Origin: an uncultured Bacteroidota bacterium
Lineage (GTDB): Bacteria; Bacteroidota; Bacteroidia; Flavobacteriales; Flavobacteriaceae
Assembly (NCBI GenBank): GCA_913062555.1
Contig: CAJXVU010000020.1
Span: 1 to 62,744, forward strand
Length of the DNA stretch: 62,744 bases
Direction of reading: 5' to 3'
The position numbers and the translations under genes are program-made. Numbering within the stretch: position 1 is the first letter of the stretch; every line of letters starts with the position of its first letter. Below are positions 17,167-27,289 of this stretch, one piece after another. The notes beneath the pieces were generated by a model that was given only the letters and a program-made list of their open reading frames with translations, ran no database searches and was not told where the DNA came from.

Positions 17167-17673
17167 ATGAAATACCTTAAACATCTAGCAGTACTCGTTA
17201 TAAGCCTTAGCCTTTTTGGCTGTGGCATTTATAAACTAACTGGCATCTCTCTTTCTGAAGACACTAAAACTTTTCAGGTGAATTATTTTCAAAATAACGC
17301 CCCTTTAATTGAACCGGGTTTAGAACGTGACTTTAAAATTGCTCTTGAAGAAATAATAATGAATCAAACCAATTTAGATTTAGTTAAATCTAATGGGGAT
17401 CTTGTGTTCGAAGGTGAAATTACCGAGTATAGAGTCTCACCAACCACAGCAACTTCTGACAATAAAGCGGCACAAAACAGACTAACCATCGCTGTTAAAG
17501 TTCATTTTTACGACAAGAATGATGATGAAGCCGAATTTGACCAACGTTTTTCATTTTATTTTGACTTTGCTGGGAGCTCACTACTTGTTGGAAGCCAAAA
17601 AGAAACCGCCATTGAAGAAATATTTGAACGTATTACACAAGACATTGTTACGGCATCATTAGCCAAATGGTAA
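17167..17673 (+). CDS. lptE: LPS-assembly lipoprotein LptE-like
   Basis: The 168-residue lipoprotein has signal peptide and lipobox SLFGCG (Cys19). The mature part has the YxxTGxSL start and alpha/beta pattern of Bacteroidota LptE proteins, which plug LptD at the outer membrane during LPS delivery. Sequence conservation in this family is weak, so the call rests on length, lipobox and the order activator-lptE-TPR-secG known in flavobacteria. It lies 30 bp after the activator gene and 10 bp before the next gene. Confidence 0.8.
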   Translation: MKYLKHLAVLVISLSLFGCGIYKLTGISLSEDTKTFQVNYFQNNAPLIEPGLERDFKIALEEIIMNQTNLDLVKSNGDLVFEGEITEYRVSPTTATSDNKAAQNRLTIAVKVHFYDKNDDEAEFDQRFSFYFDFAGSSLLVGSQKETAIEEIFERITQDIVTASLAKW

Positions 17674-17683
17674 TTAAAAGATA

Positions 17684-18595
17684 ATGAACACAACAGATTT
17701 TACATATTTATTACAACATCCAGAAGACATAAGCACTACCCTTGTTAATGATGTAAAAACTGTTATTGATGAGTTCCCTTATTTTCAATCGGCTAGAGCA
17801 CTTTATCTAAAAGGGCTTAAAAATCAAGACAGCTTTAAATACAACCAAGCACTTAAAACTACCGCTGCTTATACAACAGATAGAAGTGTTTTATTTGACT
17901 TTATTACATCAAAGGAGTTTCTGCAAAATGAAATTTCACAATATATAAAACAGAATACTGAACATATAAAAACTATTGAAGTTAGCGATATTGACGATAT
18001 CTCAATTCATAAAAGTGTTATTATTGATGATGCATTGAAGCAACACATCAAAGATTCTGAACCTGTTTTAGATCCTGATCTTTTTGAAGCTAAAGTAAAA
18101 CCTGTTACTGACAAACAAGAAATTTTAGACGTTGATAGTTCTAATATTCGGAAATCTCCAGAAGAAACATTGACGATTGGAAAACCCTTCGCATTTAACA
18201 AAAATGAGGCACACTCTTTTGGAGAATGGTTAAAAATAACCAGTTTTAAACCCATAATAAGAGACGAGCATAAAGAACGTGAAGCGAAAATAGAGGCTTC
18301 TACAAAAGATATTCAAAATAAAAAATTTGAATTAATTGACAAATTTATTGCCTCTAAGCCAAAAATTAAGCCCATAAAAAAAGACGTGACAATTCACAAT
18401 ATTGCTCAAGCGCAAATGATACAACCAGAGGCCTTAATGACTGAAACTTTGGCACGAATTTATGTTGAACAAAAAAACTATAGTAAGGCGATTCAATCTT
18501 ATAAAATTTTAAGTTTGAAATATCCAGAAAAAAGTGGTTTCTTTGCAGACCAAATTCAGGCAGTAAAAGAATTACAAGAACAAAATAATATATAA
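17684..18595 (+). CDS. hypothetical protein with C-terminal TPR-like region
   Basis: The 303-residue protein has no signal peptide. The N-terminal helical domain (LLQHPEDISTTLVNDVKTVI, SARALYLKGLK) and the C-terminal segment (ETLARIYVEQKNYSKAIQSY, KYPEKSGFFADQI) look like tetratricopeptide-type helices. The middle (about 95-220) is charged and low in hydrophobics. It is tightly placed between lptE and secG, two nt before secG, so it is probably co-expressed with envelope-export genes. Function unknown. Confidence 0.8.
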   Translation: MNTTDFTYLLQHPEDISTTLVNDVKTVIDEFPYFQSARALYLKGLKNQDSFKYNQALKTTAAYTTDRSVLFDFITSKEFLQNEISQYIKQNTEHIKTIEVSDIDDISIHKSVIIDDALKQHIKDSEPVLDPDLFEAKVKPVTDKQEILDVDSSNIRKSPEETLTIGKPFAFNKNEAHSFGEWLKITSFKPIIRDEHKEREAKIEASTKDIQNKKFELIDKFIASKPKIKPIKKDVTIHNIAQAQMIQPEALMTETLARIYVEQKNYSKAIQSYKILSLKYPEKSGFFADQIQAVKELQEQNNI

Positions 18596-18597
18596 TA

Positions 18598-18960
18598 ATG
18601 AGTACGTTTTCAATATTTTTAGTCCTTATCGTTATTGTAGCATTTTTATTAGTAATAGTAATCATGGTACAAAACCCAAAAGGTGGAGGGTTATCTTCTT
18701 CTTTCGGAGGCGGAGGAACTCAACAATTAGGTGGTGTTAAAAAAACATCAGATTTTTTAGATAAAAGCACATGGGCTTTAGCAACATTATTGCTCGCCTT
18801 AATCTTATTATCCAATGTGGCTATTGGTGGCGACGAAGCATCTCAAGAATCTAAAGCTTTAGATCAAAATGCAACAACAAGTCAACCATTACCAAGTAAT
18901 GACACATCAAGTGACACTACAACTCCTACTAACCCAGTTAGTCAGGATTCAACAAATTAA
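18598..18960 (+). CDS. secG: preprotein translocase subunit SecG
   Basis: The 120-residue inner-membrane protein has two transmembrane helices (about 4-24 and 58-78). Between them lies the conserved MVQNPKGGGLSSSFGGGG loop. SecG joins SecYE to raise protein export efficiency. A Ser/Thr/Asn-rich tail extends the C-terminus. It ends the miaB-to-secG run at a strong terminator. Confidence 0.95.
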   Translation: MSTFSIFLVLIVIVAFLLVIVIMVQNPKGGGLSSSFGGGGTQQLGGVKKTSDFLDKSTWALATLLLALILLSNVAIGGDEASQESKALDQNATTSQPLPSNDTSSDTTTPTNPVSQDSTN

Positions 18961-18982
18961 AATAGTGTTATAAAACATAATG

Positions 18983-19015
18983 AAATGCCAACCTAATCCG
19001 TTGGCATTTTTTTTT
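18983..19015 (+). terminator. terminator after secG
   Basis: Perfect 10-bp stem AAATGCCAAC (18983-18992) / GTTGGCATTT (19000-19009), 7-nt loop, and a run of T to 19015. It separates secG from groS. Confidence 0.9.
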
Positions 19016-19034
19016 AGATGAAATGCACTTACGT

Positions 19035-19067
19035 TTTTAATAGTAAGTTTTATCAACACTATTAAAA
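19035..19067. promoter_or_regulatory. inverted repeat upstream of groS, possible operator
   Basis: A perfect 10-bp inverted repeat TTTTAATAGT (19035-19044) / ACTATTAAAA (19058-19067) with a 13-nt spacer lies about 100 bp before groS. It is placed like a CIRCE operator but its sequence differs from the CIRCE arms (TTAGCACTC). There is no U-run, so it is not a terminator. A TTTG at 19091-19094 with TAATTTCTG at 19116-19124 may be the degenerate promoter. Confidence 0.35.
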
Positions 19068-19165
19068 GTATTTATAGCCAATAGGTGAAAATTTGTCAGG
19101 GAGTTGGCGTTGGCATAATTTCTGAACAAAGAAAATATATAAAATTAATCTAAACTTAAATATAA

Positions 19166-19441
19166 ATGGGATTAAATATTAGACCATTAGCAGATAGAGT
19201 TCTTATTGAACCATTAGAAGCTGAAACAACAACTGCTTCAGGAATTATCATTCCAGACAACGCAAAAGAAAAACCACAAAAAGGAACCGTAGTTGCCGCA
19301 GGCACAGGAACCAAAGACGAGCCACTAACGGTAAAAGTTGGTGATGCTGTATTATATGGTAAATACGCAGGAACGGAACTTAAACATGAAGGGAAAGACT
19401 ATTTGATAATGCGAGAAAGTGATATTTTGGCGATCGTTTAA
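19166..19441 (+). CDS. groS: co-chaperonin GroES
   Basis: The 91-residue protein has the canonical Cpn10 sequence ([53 protein letters not shown]). It caps the GroEL ring during ATP-driven folding. It is followed 144 bp later by groL. The intergenic part is AT-rich with repeated AAAATTGA/TCAATT motifs that may fold in the mRNA. Confidence 0.98.
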   Translation: MGLNIRPLADRVLIEPLEAETTTASGIIIPDNAKEKPQKGTVVAAGTGTKDEPLTVKVGDAVLYGKYAGTELKHEGKDYLIMRESDILAIV

Positions 19442-19561
19442 TGATTGCAATCATAAAATCTCAAGACACAAATTCCAAAAAACTAAAACAAAATTCAATA
19501 CGCTTTCAAAGAAAAATATCAATTCTAAAATTGAATATTGATATTAAAATTGAGAGCTTAA

Positions 19562-21217
<1,656 letters not shown>

Positions 21218-21253
21218 TCGAGAACCTCGACATGCTAGTTATTATAAATAATT

Positions 21254-21286
21254 AAAAACGCTTCAATTTTATTGAGGCGTTTTTTT
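21254..21286. terminator. bidirectional terminator between groL and the convergent lipoprotein gene
   Basis: Stem ACGCTTCAAT (21258-21267) / ATTGAGGCGT (21271-21280) with one G-U pair and a 3-nt loop, flanked by A-run and T-run. The last bases overlap the stop codon of the minus-strand gene. Confidence 0.85.
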
Positions 21287-22064
21287 ATTGACTCAACTCG
21301 AAATTTTCATAAAAATATTCAGCTCTCATATAATCAATATCACCAGAACTATCCAAGGTATAGCTTTTACGATGAGCATTAAATATAATTCCTGTATCGC
21401 TATTGAACTCTAAGTTTTTTATCAAACTCACATTAGAATTGTGAATGACTTTATTCGCTACTAATTGATAACTGTCTACATCAAAATAATAGGTCCATTT
21501 ATCAGAGGTATTAGTGTCATTTTCATAACCTACATCAATAACAAAGACCTGCTTATCATCCAAAGTTTCGATACCACCAAAACTCAAAGATATCCCTTCA
21601 TCCAACAGCTTAAAAGGTTGAGACACAACGAAATTCGCCGCAAAAAAACTATTCTTCGCAGTGACTAACTCAGTAGAATCTGTTAGGGTATAAATAGAAT
21701 CATTGATTCTTTTTTTAAACTCCTTTCCATTATAATACAGCCCTACAATACCTTCATTAGCAGACACGATTTGACCTTGTAATTCCGGTTGAAATTTAAA
21801 CAATTGCTGCTGTGTTATTGAAGATTCTACAGCACCGTCCTTAGTAAATAAAATTGTGATTTTATCAAAACTAAGCGTGGTTATGCTATCCCATTTTATC
21901 AGGCCCCCATGAACAACAACAGAACGCGCTACAATATCTTGCGCAGTCAAATAGTCATCTTGTTTGCAACTAGTAGCCACAAACATTATATAAATAAAAA
22001 AACCGAAACATATTGCTTCGGCTCTTTTATTTTTAGCTTTTATCAGATTCACTTTTTTCAGCAT
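21285..22064 (-). CDS. lipoprotein of unknown function (DUF6503/LolA-like)
   Basis: The start at 22064 gives 259 residues. A signal sequence (ICFGFFIYIMFVATSC) ends in a probable lipid-attached Cys. The mature protein is beta-rich (WDSITTLSFDKITI, KWTYYFDVDSYQLVANKVIH, FNAHRKSYTLD), resembling LolA/outer-membrane-sorting folds and the uncharacterised DUF6503 family (tentative). A longer frame exists to 22106, but it overlaps the upstream gene by 74 nt. Even the chosen start overlaps by 32 nt and contains a terminator-like hairpin, so the true start and expression are uncertain. Co-orientation with the metal-binding lipoprotein gene suggests linkage. Confidence 0.7.
   Translation of the reverse strand: MLKKVNLIKAKNKRAEAICFGFFIYIMFVATSCKQDDYLTAQDIVARSVVVHGGLIKWDSITTLSFDKITILFTKDGAVESSITQQQLFKFQPELQGQIVSANEGIVGLYYNGKEFKKRINDSIYTLTDSTELVTAKNSFFAANFVVSQPFKLLDEGISLSFGGIETLDDKQVFVIDVGYENDTNTSDKWTYYFDVDSYQLVANKVIHNSNVSLIKNLEFNSDTGIIFNAHRKSYTLDSSGDIDYMRAEYFYENFELSQ
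21996..22021 (-). terminator. terminator-like hairpin inside the start region of the downstream lipoprotein
   Basis: On the minus strand CCGAA (22017-22021) pairs with TTCGG (22003-22007), followed at once by seven U. It begins 12 nt after the stop of the metal-binding lipoprotein gene and lies within the signal-peptide codons of the next gene. Confidence 0.55.
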
Positions 22065-22359
22065 CGGTATCATGATCTTCATGTTTATCTCCATTTTCAT
22101 GTTCATGCTCTCCTTCTTTTTCTACTTTTTTCAAATCCATCTCGCAAATAGGACATTTGCCTTCTTTGTCATAGGTCTTCCCTTTCTCGCAATCCATGGG
22201 ACATTGATAGGCCTCATTCATCGCCATATCAGCCTTATCCGCTGCGCGATTTTCTTCCATTTCGGTACCCTCTTTAGCTTCTTTCTTTTCTCCTTTACAA
22301 GAAGTTATAACAACACCAAGTCCCAAACATAGCGCTATTAATACAATTGATTTTTTCAT
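22033..22359 (-). CDS. lipoprotein with heavy-metal-binding domain
   Basis: The 108-residue protein has a lipoprotein signal (lipobox VITSCKGE, Cys about 21). A charged linker leads to a compact Cys motif YQCPMDCEKGKTYDKEGKCP-ICEMDL (about 52-77), the heavy-metal-binding domain often fused to copper efflux proteins. A His/Asp/Glu-rich tail (EHEHENGDKHEDHD) can also bind metal. It probably sequesters or delivers copper/zinc in the periplasm. No efflux pump or metalloregulator lies next to it. Confidence 0.88.
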   Translation of the reverse strand: MKKSIVLIALCLGLGVVITSCKGEKKEAKEGTEMEENRAADKADMAMNEAYQCPMDCEKGKTYDKEGKCPICEMDLKKVEKEGEHEHENGDKHEDHDTDAEKSESDKS

Positions 22360-22659
22360 GAGTTTTAGTTTTTAGTTTCTTTTTAAACTGTATGTTTTAA
22401 TAAATATTGTAGAACAATTATAATCGCCAATTATTGGAGATCTAATAACCGCAATAGCAAATTTAACATATTTGATGGAATTAAAAATCCTCTCGCATTA
22501 AAAATTAAAATTAACCTAACTCTTTTTAATACATAAATCTTATATAACTGTTCCAAAAAATGCATTCAATTATAGCTGTAATTTTGATGTCATAAAATAA
22601 TACAAATCAAGGACCTCCTTTAGTCACATTTTAATATTTTTACCAAAATTTACAGTGTT
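22360..22659. other. 300-bp divergent intergenic region
   Basis: AT-rich region between two divergent genes. It holds a perfect -7 box on the minus strand (TAAATTTG, 22458-22465) for the metal-binding lipoprotein and one on the plus strand (TAATTTTG, 22579-22586) for the GAF protein. A small palindrome CCAATTATTGG lies at 22427-22437. I see no ORF or structured RNA. Confidence 0.45.
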
Positions 22660-23115
22660 ATGAATTTAGATGACTTAAAACCGAAAATAACTGAAATTGT
22701 ATCAGCAACTCATCTCACCGTTGAAAAACGATTATATCAAGTTTGTGACCTTCTAAAAACCAATGTTGACTATTACAACTGGGTAGGCTTTTATTTTAAA
22801 AATGGGGATAAAAACGAATTAAAAGTCGGTCCATATGTTGGTGCTCCAACAGATCATATTATTATTCCTTTTGGTAAAGGTATTTGTGGGCAAGTCGCGC
22901 TAAGTAATGAAAATTTTGTTGTGCCGGATGTTGCTGCTCAAGACAACTATATTGCCTGTAGTATTACCGTTAAAGCAGAAATAGTAATTCCTATTTTTAT
23001 AAATGGTGAAAATATTGGACAAATAGATATTGACTCCAATACACCAAATCCATTTACAGAAGCCGATGAGCGTTTTTTGGAATTTGTATGCCTTAAAGTC
23101 GCTGAGATACTTTAA
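22660..23115 (+). CDS. GAF-domain free methionine-(R)-sulfoxide reductase
   Basis: The 151-residue single GAF domain has the fRMsr pattern (VDYYNWVGFYF, IPFGKGICGQVA, VPDVAAQDNYIAC, EIVIPIF). Free Met-R-sulfoxide is reduced using Cys. Cys76 (GICG) and Cys100 (YIAC) are present. The additional upstream Cys of the E. coli enzyme (about residue 66 here) is absent, leaving a two-Cys version. Cytoplasmic, single gene, divergent from the metal-binding lipoprotein. Confidence 0.88.
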   Translation: MNLDDLKPKITEIVSATHLTVEKRLYQVCDLLKTNVDYYNWVGFYFKNGDKNELKVGPYVGAPTDHIIIPFGKGICGQVALSNENFVVPDVAAQDNYIACSITVKAEIVIPIFINGENIGQIDIDSNTPNPFTEADERFLEFVCLKVAEIL

Positions 23116-23230
23116 AGAAAATCACCCCTGAAAAATGAAATTATGCAACTGTTGTTAATAACTCCTCTTTTTAGTTAAAAAAACTTCTTTTTTTGATCTC
23201 ATATCAGATTAATTTAAGCGTATTAATCGC

Positions 23231-23238
23231 TACTTTTG
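23231..23238 (+). promoter_or_regulatory. purH -7 box (TACTTTTG)
   Basis: Perfect TAnnTTTG, ending 24 nt before the ATG at 23263. The TTG inside this box is in frame with purH and could be mistaken for its start codon. Confidence 0.6.
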
Positions 23239-23262
23239 CGTTTTAACTCACAACACACTAAA

Positions 23263-24795
23263 ATGAGCAACACTAAAACGATTAAATCGGCATTAATTTC
23301 TGTTTTTAGCAAGGATGGTTTAGAACCAATTGTAAAACAACTAAACCAACAAGGAGTCACTATTTACTCTACTGGTGGTACACAAAAATTTATTAACGAT
23401 TTAGGAATTGATGTTGTGCCTGCGGAAGACATCACGTCATATCCTTCTATTTTAGGTGGTCGAGTTAAGACATTACATCCTAAAATATTTGGTGGTATTT
23501 TAAACCGCCAAGATAACGCACAGGATGTTGCAGAATTAATTGAATATGAAATCCCTCAAATTGATGCTGTAATTGTAGATTTATATCCCTTTGAAAAAAC
23601 AGTAGCTTCGGGAGCAAGCGAGCAGGATATTATTGAAAAAATAGACATTGGAGGTATTTCATTAATTCGCGCTGCGGCAAAAAACTTTAAAGATGTTATT
23701 TGTGTATCATCAGTTGATGATTACGCTGAGTTTTTAGATTTAATCTCTAAGGATAATGGTAGCATTTCTTTAGAAGACAGAAAACGCTTTGCCTCAAAAT
23801 CTTTTAATGTTTCTTCTCATTATGACAGTGCTATTTTTAACTACTTCAATAAAAACCATGAAGAAGCTGTTTTAAAAATTAGTGAAACTAATGGTCAGGT
23901 ATTGCGCTATGGTGAAAACCCGCATCAAAAAGGATTTTTCTTCGGAAACTTTGATGATATCTTCACCAAACTTCACGGCAAAGAATTAAGTTATAATAAC
24001 TTACTAGATGTCGATGCCGCTGTAAACTTAATGAATGAATTTAAGAGCAACACACCAACATTCGCAATATTAAAACATAATAACGCTTGTGGTTTAGCAC
24101 AAAGAAATACGTTGAAACAAGCATATATTGATGCCTTAGCAGGAGATCCTGTTTCTGCCTTTGGAGGGGTATTGATTAGTAATTCAGAAATTGACTTAGA
24201 AACGGCTGAAGAAATTCACAGCTTATTCTGTGAAGTTGTAATTGCACCCTCATTTAGCGATGATGCCTTGGCGCTTCTAAAAGGCAAAAAGAATAGAATT
24301 TTATTAATTTTAAAGGACATCGAGTTACCTCAATCAAGTGTGAGAACTTGCTTAAATGGGATCCTGGTTCAGGACAAAGACACCATTACCGATAGTGTTG
24401 ATATCTTATCTAACGCTACAAACATCAGTCCTTCTAAAAACGACTTAGAAGACTTGATTTTTGCTTCTAAAATTTGCAAGCACACCAAGTCTAACACCAT
24501 TGTATTAGTAAAAAACAAACAATTATGTGCTAGTGGCACAGGACAAACGAGCCGTGTTGACGCCCTCAACCAAGCCATTAACAAAGCACAATCTTTTAAT
24601 TTCGATTTGAAAGGCGCAGCGCTAGCGAGTGATGCTTTTTTTCCTTTCCCTGACTGTGTGGAAATTGCTGACAAGGCAGGAATAACAAGCGTTATTCAAC
24701 CTGGAGGGTCTATAAAAGATCAATTAAGTATCGACTATTGCAATGCGAATGATGTCGCAATGGTATTCACTGGAACACGTCATTTTAAGCATTAA
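23263..24795 (+). CDS. purH: bifunctional AICAR transformylase / IMP cyclohydrolase
   Basis: The 510-residue enzyme catalyses the last two steps of IMP synthesis. The N-terminal IMP cyclohydrolase (MGS-like) domain has ALISVFSKDGLEPI, YSTGGT and GGRVKTLHPKIFGGI. The C-terminal formyltransferase half has LRYGENPHQKG, KHNNACGLA, DPVSAFGG and ASDAFFPFPD. The start is set at the ATG at 23263 because the upstream in-frame TTG (23236) lies in the promoter -7 box. It precedes mreB by 124 bp. Confidence 0.96.
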   Translation: MSNTKTIKSALISVFSKDGLEPIVKQLNQQGVTIYSTGGTQKFINDLGIDVVPAEDITSYPSILGGRVKTLHPKIFGGILNRQDNAQDVAELIEYEIPQIDAVIVDLYPFEKTVASGASEQDIIEKIDIGGISLIRAAAKNFKDVICVSSVDDYAEFLDLISKDNGSISLEDRKRFASKSFNVSSHYDSAIFNYFNKNHEEAVLKISETNGQVLRYGENPHQKGFFFGNFDDIFTKLHGKELSYNNLLDVDAAVNLMNEFKSNTPTFAILKHNNACGLAQRNTLKQAYIDALAGDPVSAFGGVLISNSEIDLETAEEIHSLFCEVVIAPSFSDDALALLKGKKNRILLILKDIELPQSSVRTCLNGILVQDKDTITDSVDILSNATNISPSKNDLEDLIFASKICKHTKSNTIVLVKNKQLCASGTGQTSRVDALNQAINKAQSFNFDLKGAALASDAFFPFPDCVEIADKAGITSVIQPGGSIKDQLSIDYCNANDVAMVFTGTRHFKH

Positions 24796-24919
24796 TTATA
24801 GACTTTAATACTGTAATATATTTTTAAAATTCTGTACTCTTATTTGTAACTTATATTTCATACATTTACATGTATTCGAATTTTTGTATTAACCACCCTC
24901 AGATAATTAAAAGTAGCAC

Positions 24920-25948
24920 ATGGGATTTTTTGATTTCTTAACCGAAGAAATTGCAATTGATTTAGGAACAGCAAATACGCTTATTATTCACAATGACAAG
25001 GTTGTTGTTGATAGTCCATCTATCGTTGCACGAGATAGAATTTCTGGTAAAATTATTGCCGTTGGCAAAGAAGCCAACTTAATGCAAGGCAAAACACATG
25101 AAAACATTAAAACAATTAGACCGTTGAAAGATGGTGTAATTGCCGATTTTGATGCTTCAGAGAAAATGATAAGTCTATTTATCAAGAACATACCTGCACT
25201 TAAGAAAAAATTATTTGCTCCTGCTCTTCGTATGGTAATTTGTATTCCATCTGGAATTACAGAGGTAGAAATGAGAGCGGTAAAAGAATCTGCAGAACGT
25301 GTTAATGGGAAAGAGGTATATTTAATACATGAGCCAATGGCAGCAGCTATTGGTATTGGTGTAGATATCATGCAACCAAAAGGAAATATGATTGTTGATA
25401 TTGGAGGTGGTACCACTGAAATTGCTGTTATTGCTTTAGGTGGTATTGTATGTGACAAATCTATTAAAGTTGCTGGTGATGTTTTTACCAATGACATCAT
25501 TTATTATATGCGTACCCAGCATAATTTATATGTTGGTGATCGCACTGCTGAAAAAATTAAAATTCAAATTGGTGCTGCAACTGAAGATTTAGACTTGCCT
25601 CCTGAAGACATGAGCGTTCAAGGACGTGATTTACTTACCGGAAAACCAAAACAAGTTCAAATTTCACATCGTGAAATTGCTAAGGCTCTAGATAAGTCTA
25701 TCATAAGAGTTGAAGATGCGGTAATGGAAACTTTATCTCAAACACCTCCAGAACTTGCAGCCGATATTTATAATACTGGAATCTATTTAGCTGGTGGTGG
25801 ATCTATGCTTCGCGGCTTAGACAAACGATTGTCTCAAAAAACAGATTTACCTGTTTATATTGCTGAAGACCCATTACGTGCGGTGGTTCGCGGTACAGGA
25901 ATTACACTTAAAAACTTAGTTAAATACAAAAGTGTATTGATAAAATAG
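24920..25948 (+). CDS. mreB: rod shape-determining actin homologue MreB
   Basis: The 342-residue bacterial actin has phosphate loops IAIDLGTANTLI and MIVDIGGGTTEIAVIALGG and the C-terminal adenosine motif GIYLAGGGSMLRGL. It polymerises under the inner membrane and positions the elongasome. It is the first of five consecutive shape genes (mreB-mreC-mreD-mrdA-rodA), separated from mreC by 20 bp. Confidence 0.97.
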   Translation: MGFFDFLTEEIAIDLGTANTLIIHNDKVVVDSPSIVARDRISGKIIAVGKEANLMQGKTHENIKTIRPLKDGVIADFDASEKMISLFIKNIPALKKKLFAPALRMVICIPSGITEVEMRAVKESAERVNGKEVYLIHEPMAAAIGIGVDIMQPKGNMIVDIGGGTTEIAVIALGGIVCDKSIKVAGDVFTNDIIYYMRTQHNLYVGDRTAEKIKIQIGAATEDLDLPPEDMSVQGRDLLTGKPKQVQISHREIAKALDKSIIRVEDAVMETLSQTPPELAADIYNTGIYLAGGGSMLRGLDKRLSQKTDLPVYIAEDPLRAVVRGTGITLKNLVKYKSVLIK

Positions 25949-25968
25949 AGCGAAATACCATTTAAACA

Positions 25969-26790
25969 ATGCAGCAAATTCTAAATTTCCTAATAAGACA
26001 TAAGACCTTTCTTGTGTTTTTGTTGCTGCTTTCCTTGTCTTTATTTTTAACCATTCAATCACACAGTTATCAGAAAAGTAAATTTATTAATTCCGCCAAT
26101 ATTATCACTGGTGGTGTTTATGGAATTACTAATAATATTAGTGTTTATATTGATTTGAAAAGTGAAAATGAAATTCTTCTAGAAGAAAATACTAGACTTA
26201 AATCTGTTTTATATAATACAAATCAGGAAAATTTAACGGACTTGTACAGGCATGCTACAGATGCTAATCAGCGCTACAAGATAACCCCGGCCAAAGTCAT
26301 CAAAAACAGTTATTCATCAACAAATAATTATTTGTTAATCAACAAAGGTCAACGAGATAGTATTGCACAAGATTTTGGCGTTATTAGTTCCAAAGGAATT
26401 ATAGGAATAATTGATAATACATCAAATAAATATGCACGTATTATGTCTGTATTAAACACAAACATTAGGGTTAATGCAAAACTCAAAAAAACAGATCATT
26501 TTGGCTCCTTGAGATGGAACACTGAATCTCCTGAATTCGTACAGCTTATCGACATCCCTATTCAAGCTCCTGTTAAGATTGGTGACACCATAGTTACCGG
26601 AGGGCGGTCTACAATTTTTCCTAAAAACATTCCTATAGGTAAAGTGGATTCATTTAAAATTGATGACACTGAAAATTCCTATGAAGTAAATATCAAACTC
26701 TTTAATGATATGACTAACATAGGTCATGTATATGTTATTAAAAATCTTGATGCCAATGAAATTTCAACGTTAAACAATCTCGATGAATAA
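25969..26790 (+). CDS. mreC: rod shape-determining protein MreC
   Basis: The 273-residue protein has one N-terminal transmembrane helix (about 14-31) and a periplasmic coiled coil (about 60-90). The beta-barrel MreC domain has NNYLLINKGQRDSI, GVISSKGIIGII and IGDTIVTGG. It links MreB to PBP2 in the periplasm. The end overlaps mreD by 8 nt. Confidence 0.95.
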   Translation: MQQILNFLIRHKTFLVFLLLLSLSLFLTIQSHSYQKSKFINSANIITGGVYGITNNISVYIDLKSENEILLEENTRLKSVLYNTNQENLTDLYRHATDANQRYKITPAKVIKNSYSSTNNYLLINKGQRDSIAQDFGVISSKGIIGIIDNTSNKYARIMSVLNTNIRVNAKLKKTDHFGSLRWNTESPEFVQLIDIPIQAPVKIGDTIVTGGRSTIFPKNIPIGKVDSFKIDDTENSYEVNIKLFNDMTNIGHVYVIKNLDANEISTLNNLDE

Positions 26791-27289
26791 CGTTGTAAGT
26801 CAAAATATCATCCGCTTTGTGCTCTTGATTTTACTACAATCAATAGTCTTGAACGCAATTAATTTTTTAGGCTATATTAACCCCTACATTTATGTTTTAT
26901 TTATCATACTATTCCCAATAAAAAATAACCGATTATTATTTATATTTCTCAGTTTCCTATTGGGCCTTACAATTGATTTGTTTATAGATTCTGGAGGGAT
27001 ACATGCAGCGGCCTGTGTAACAATTGCCTATATACGCCCTGTTGTATTAAAGTTTGTTTTTGGAATGGTTTATGAACATCAAACTATTAAATTTAGTGCT
27101 ACCGAATTTGGACAGCGGCTTACCTATTTTTCTGTTTTAATTTTTGTACATCATCTTATTTTATTTAGTCTTGAAATATTTAACAGTTCTAAAATAATTT
27201 TAATCTTTAAAAAGTCGTTATTCTCAAGTATCTTTACAATTATACTTTGCCTTTTAATAACAATCCTTTTTAGCAGAAAGAAGAGATGA
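26783..27289 (+). CDS. mreD: rod shape-determining protein MreD
   Basis: The 168-residue inner-membrane protein has about five transmembrane helices. The family is poorly conserved, but the size, hydrophobic profile (INPYIYVLFIILFPI, LLGLTIDLF) and place between mreC and mrdA make the call firm. It overlaps mreC by 8 nt and mrdA by 4 nt (ATGA), consistent with translational coupling. Confidence 0.92.
   Translation: MNNVVSQNIIRFVLLILLQSIVLNAINFLGYINPYIYVLFIILFPIKNNRLLFIFLSFLLGLTIDLFIDSGGIHAAACVTIAYIRPVVLKFVFGMVYEHQTIKFSATEFGQRLTYFSVLIFVHHLILFSLEIFNSSKIILIFKKSLFSSIFTIILCLLITILFSRKKR

Noticed and set aside
19111..19125. Possible sigma-54 promoter before groS (TGGCA...TGA)
   Set aside because: The -24 GG is followed after 10 nt by GA instead of the required GC, so it is at best a degenerate site.
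23236..23262. TTG-started extension of purH
   Set aside because: The TTG is the end of the TACTTTTG promoter box, and the added residues are not part of the PurH fold.
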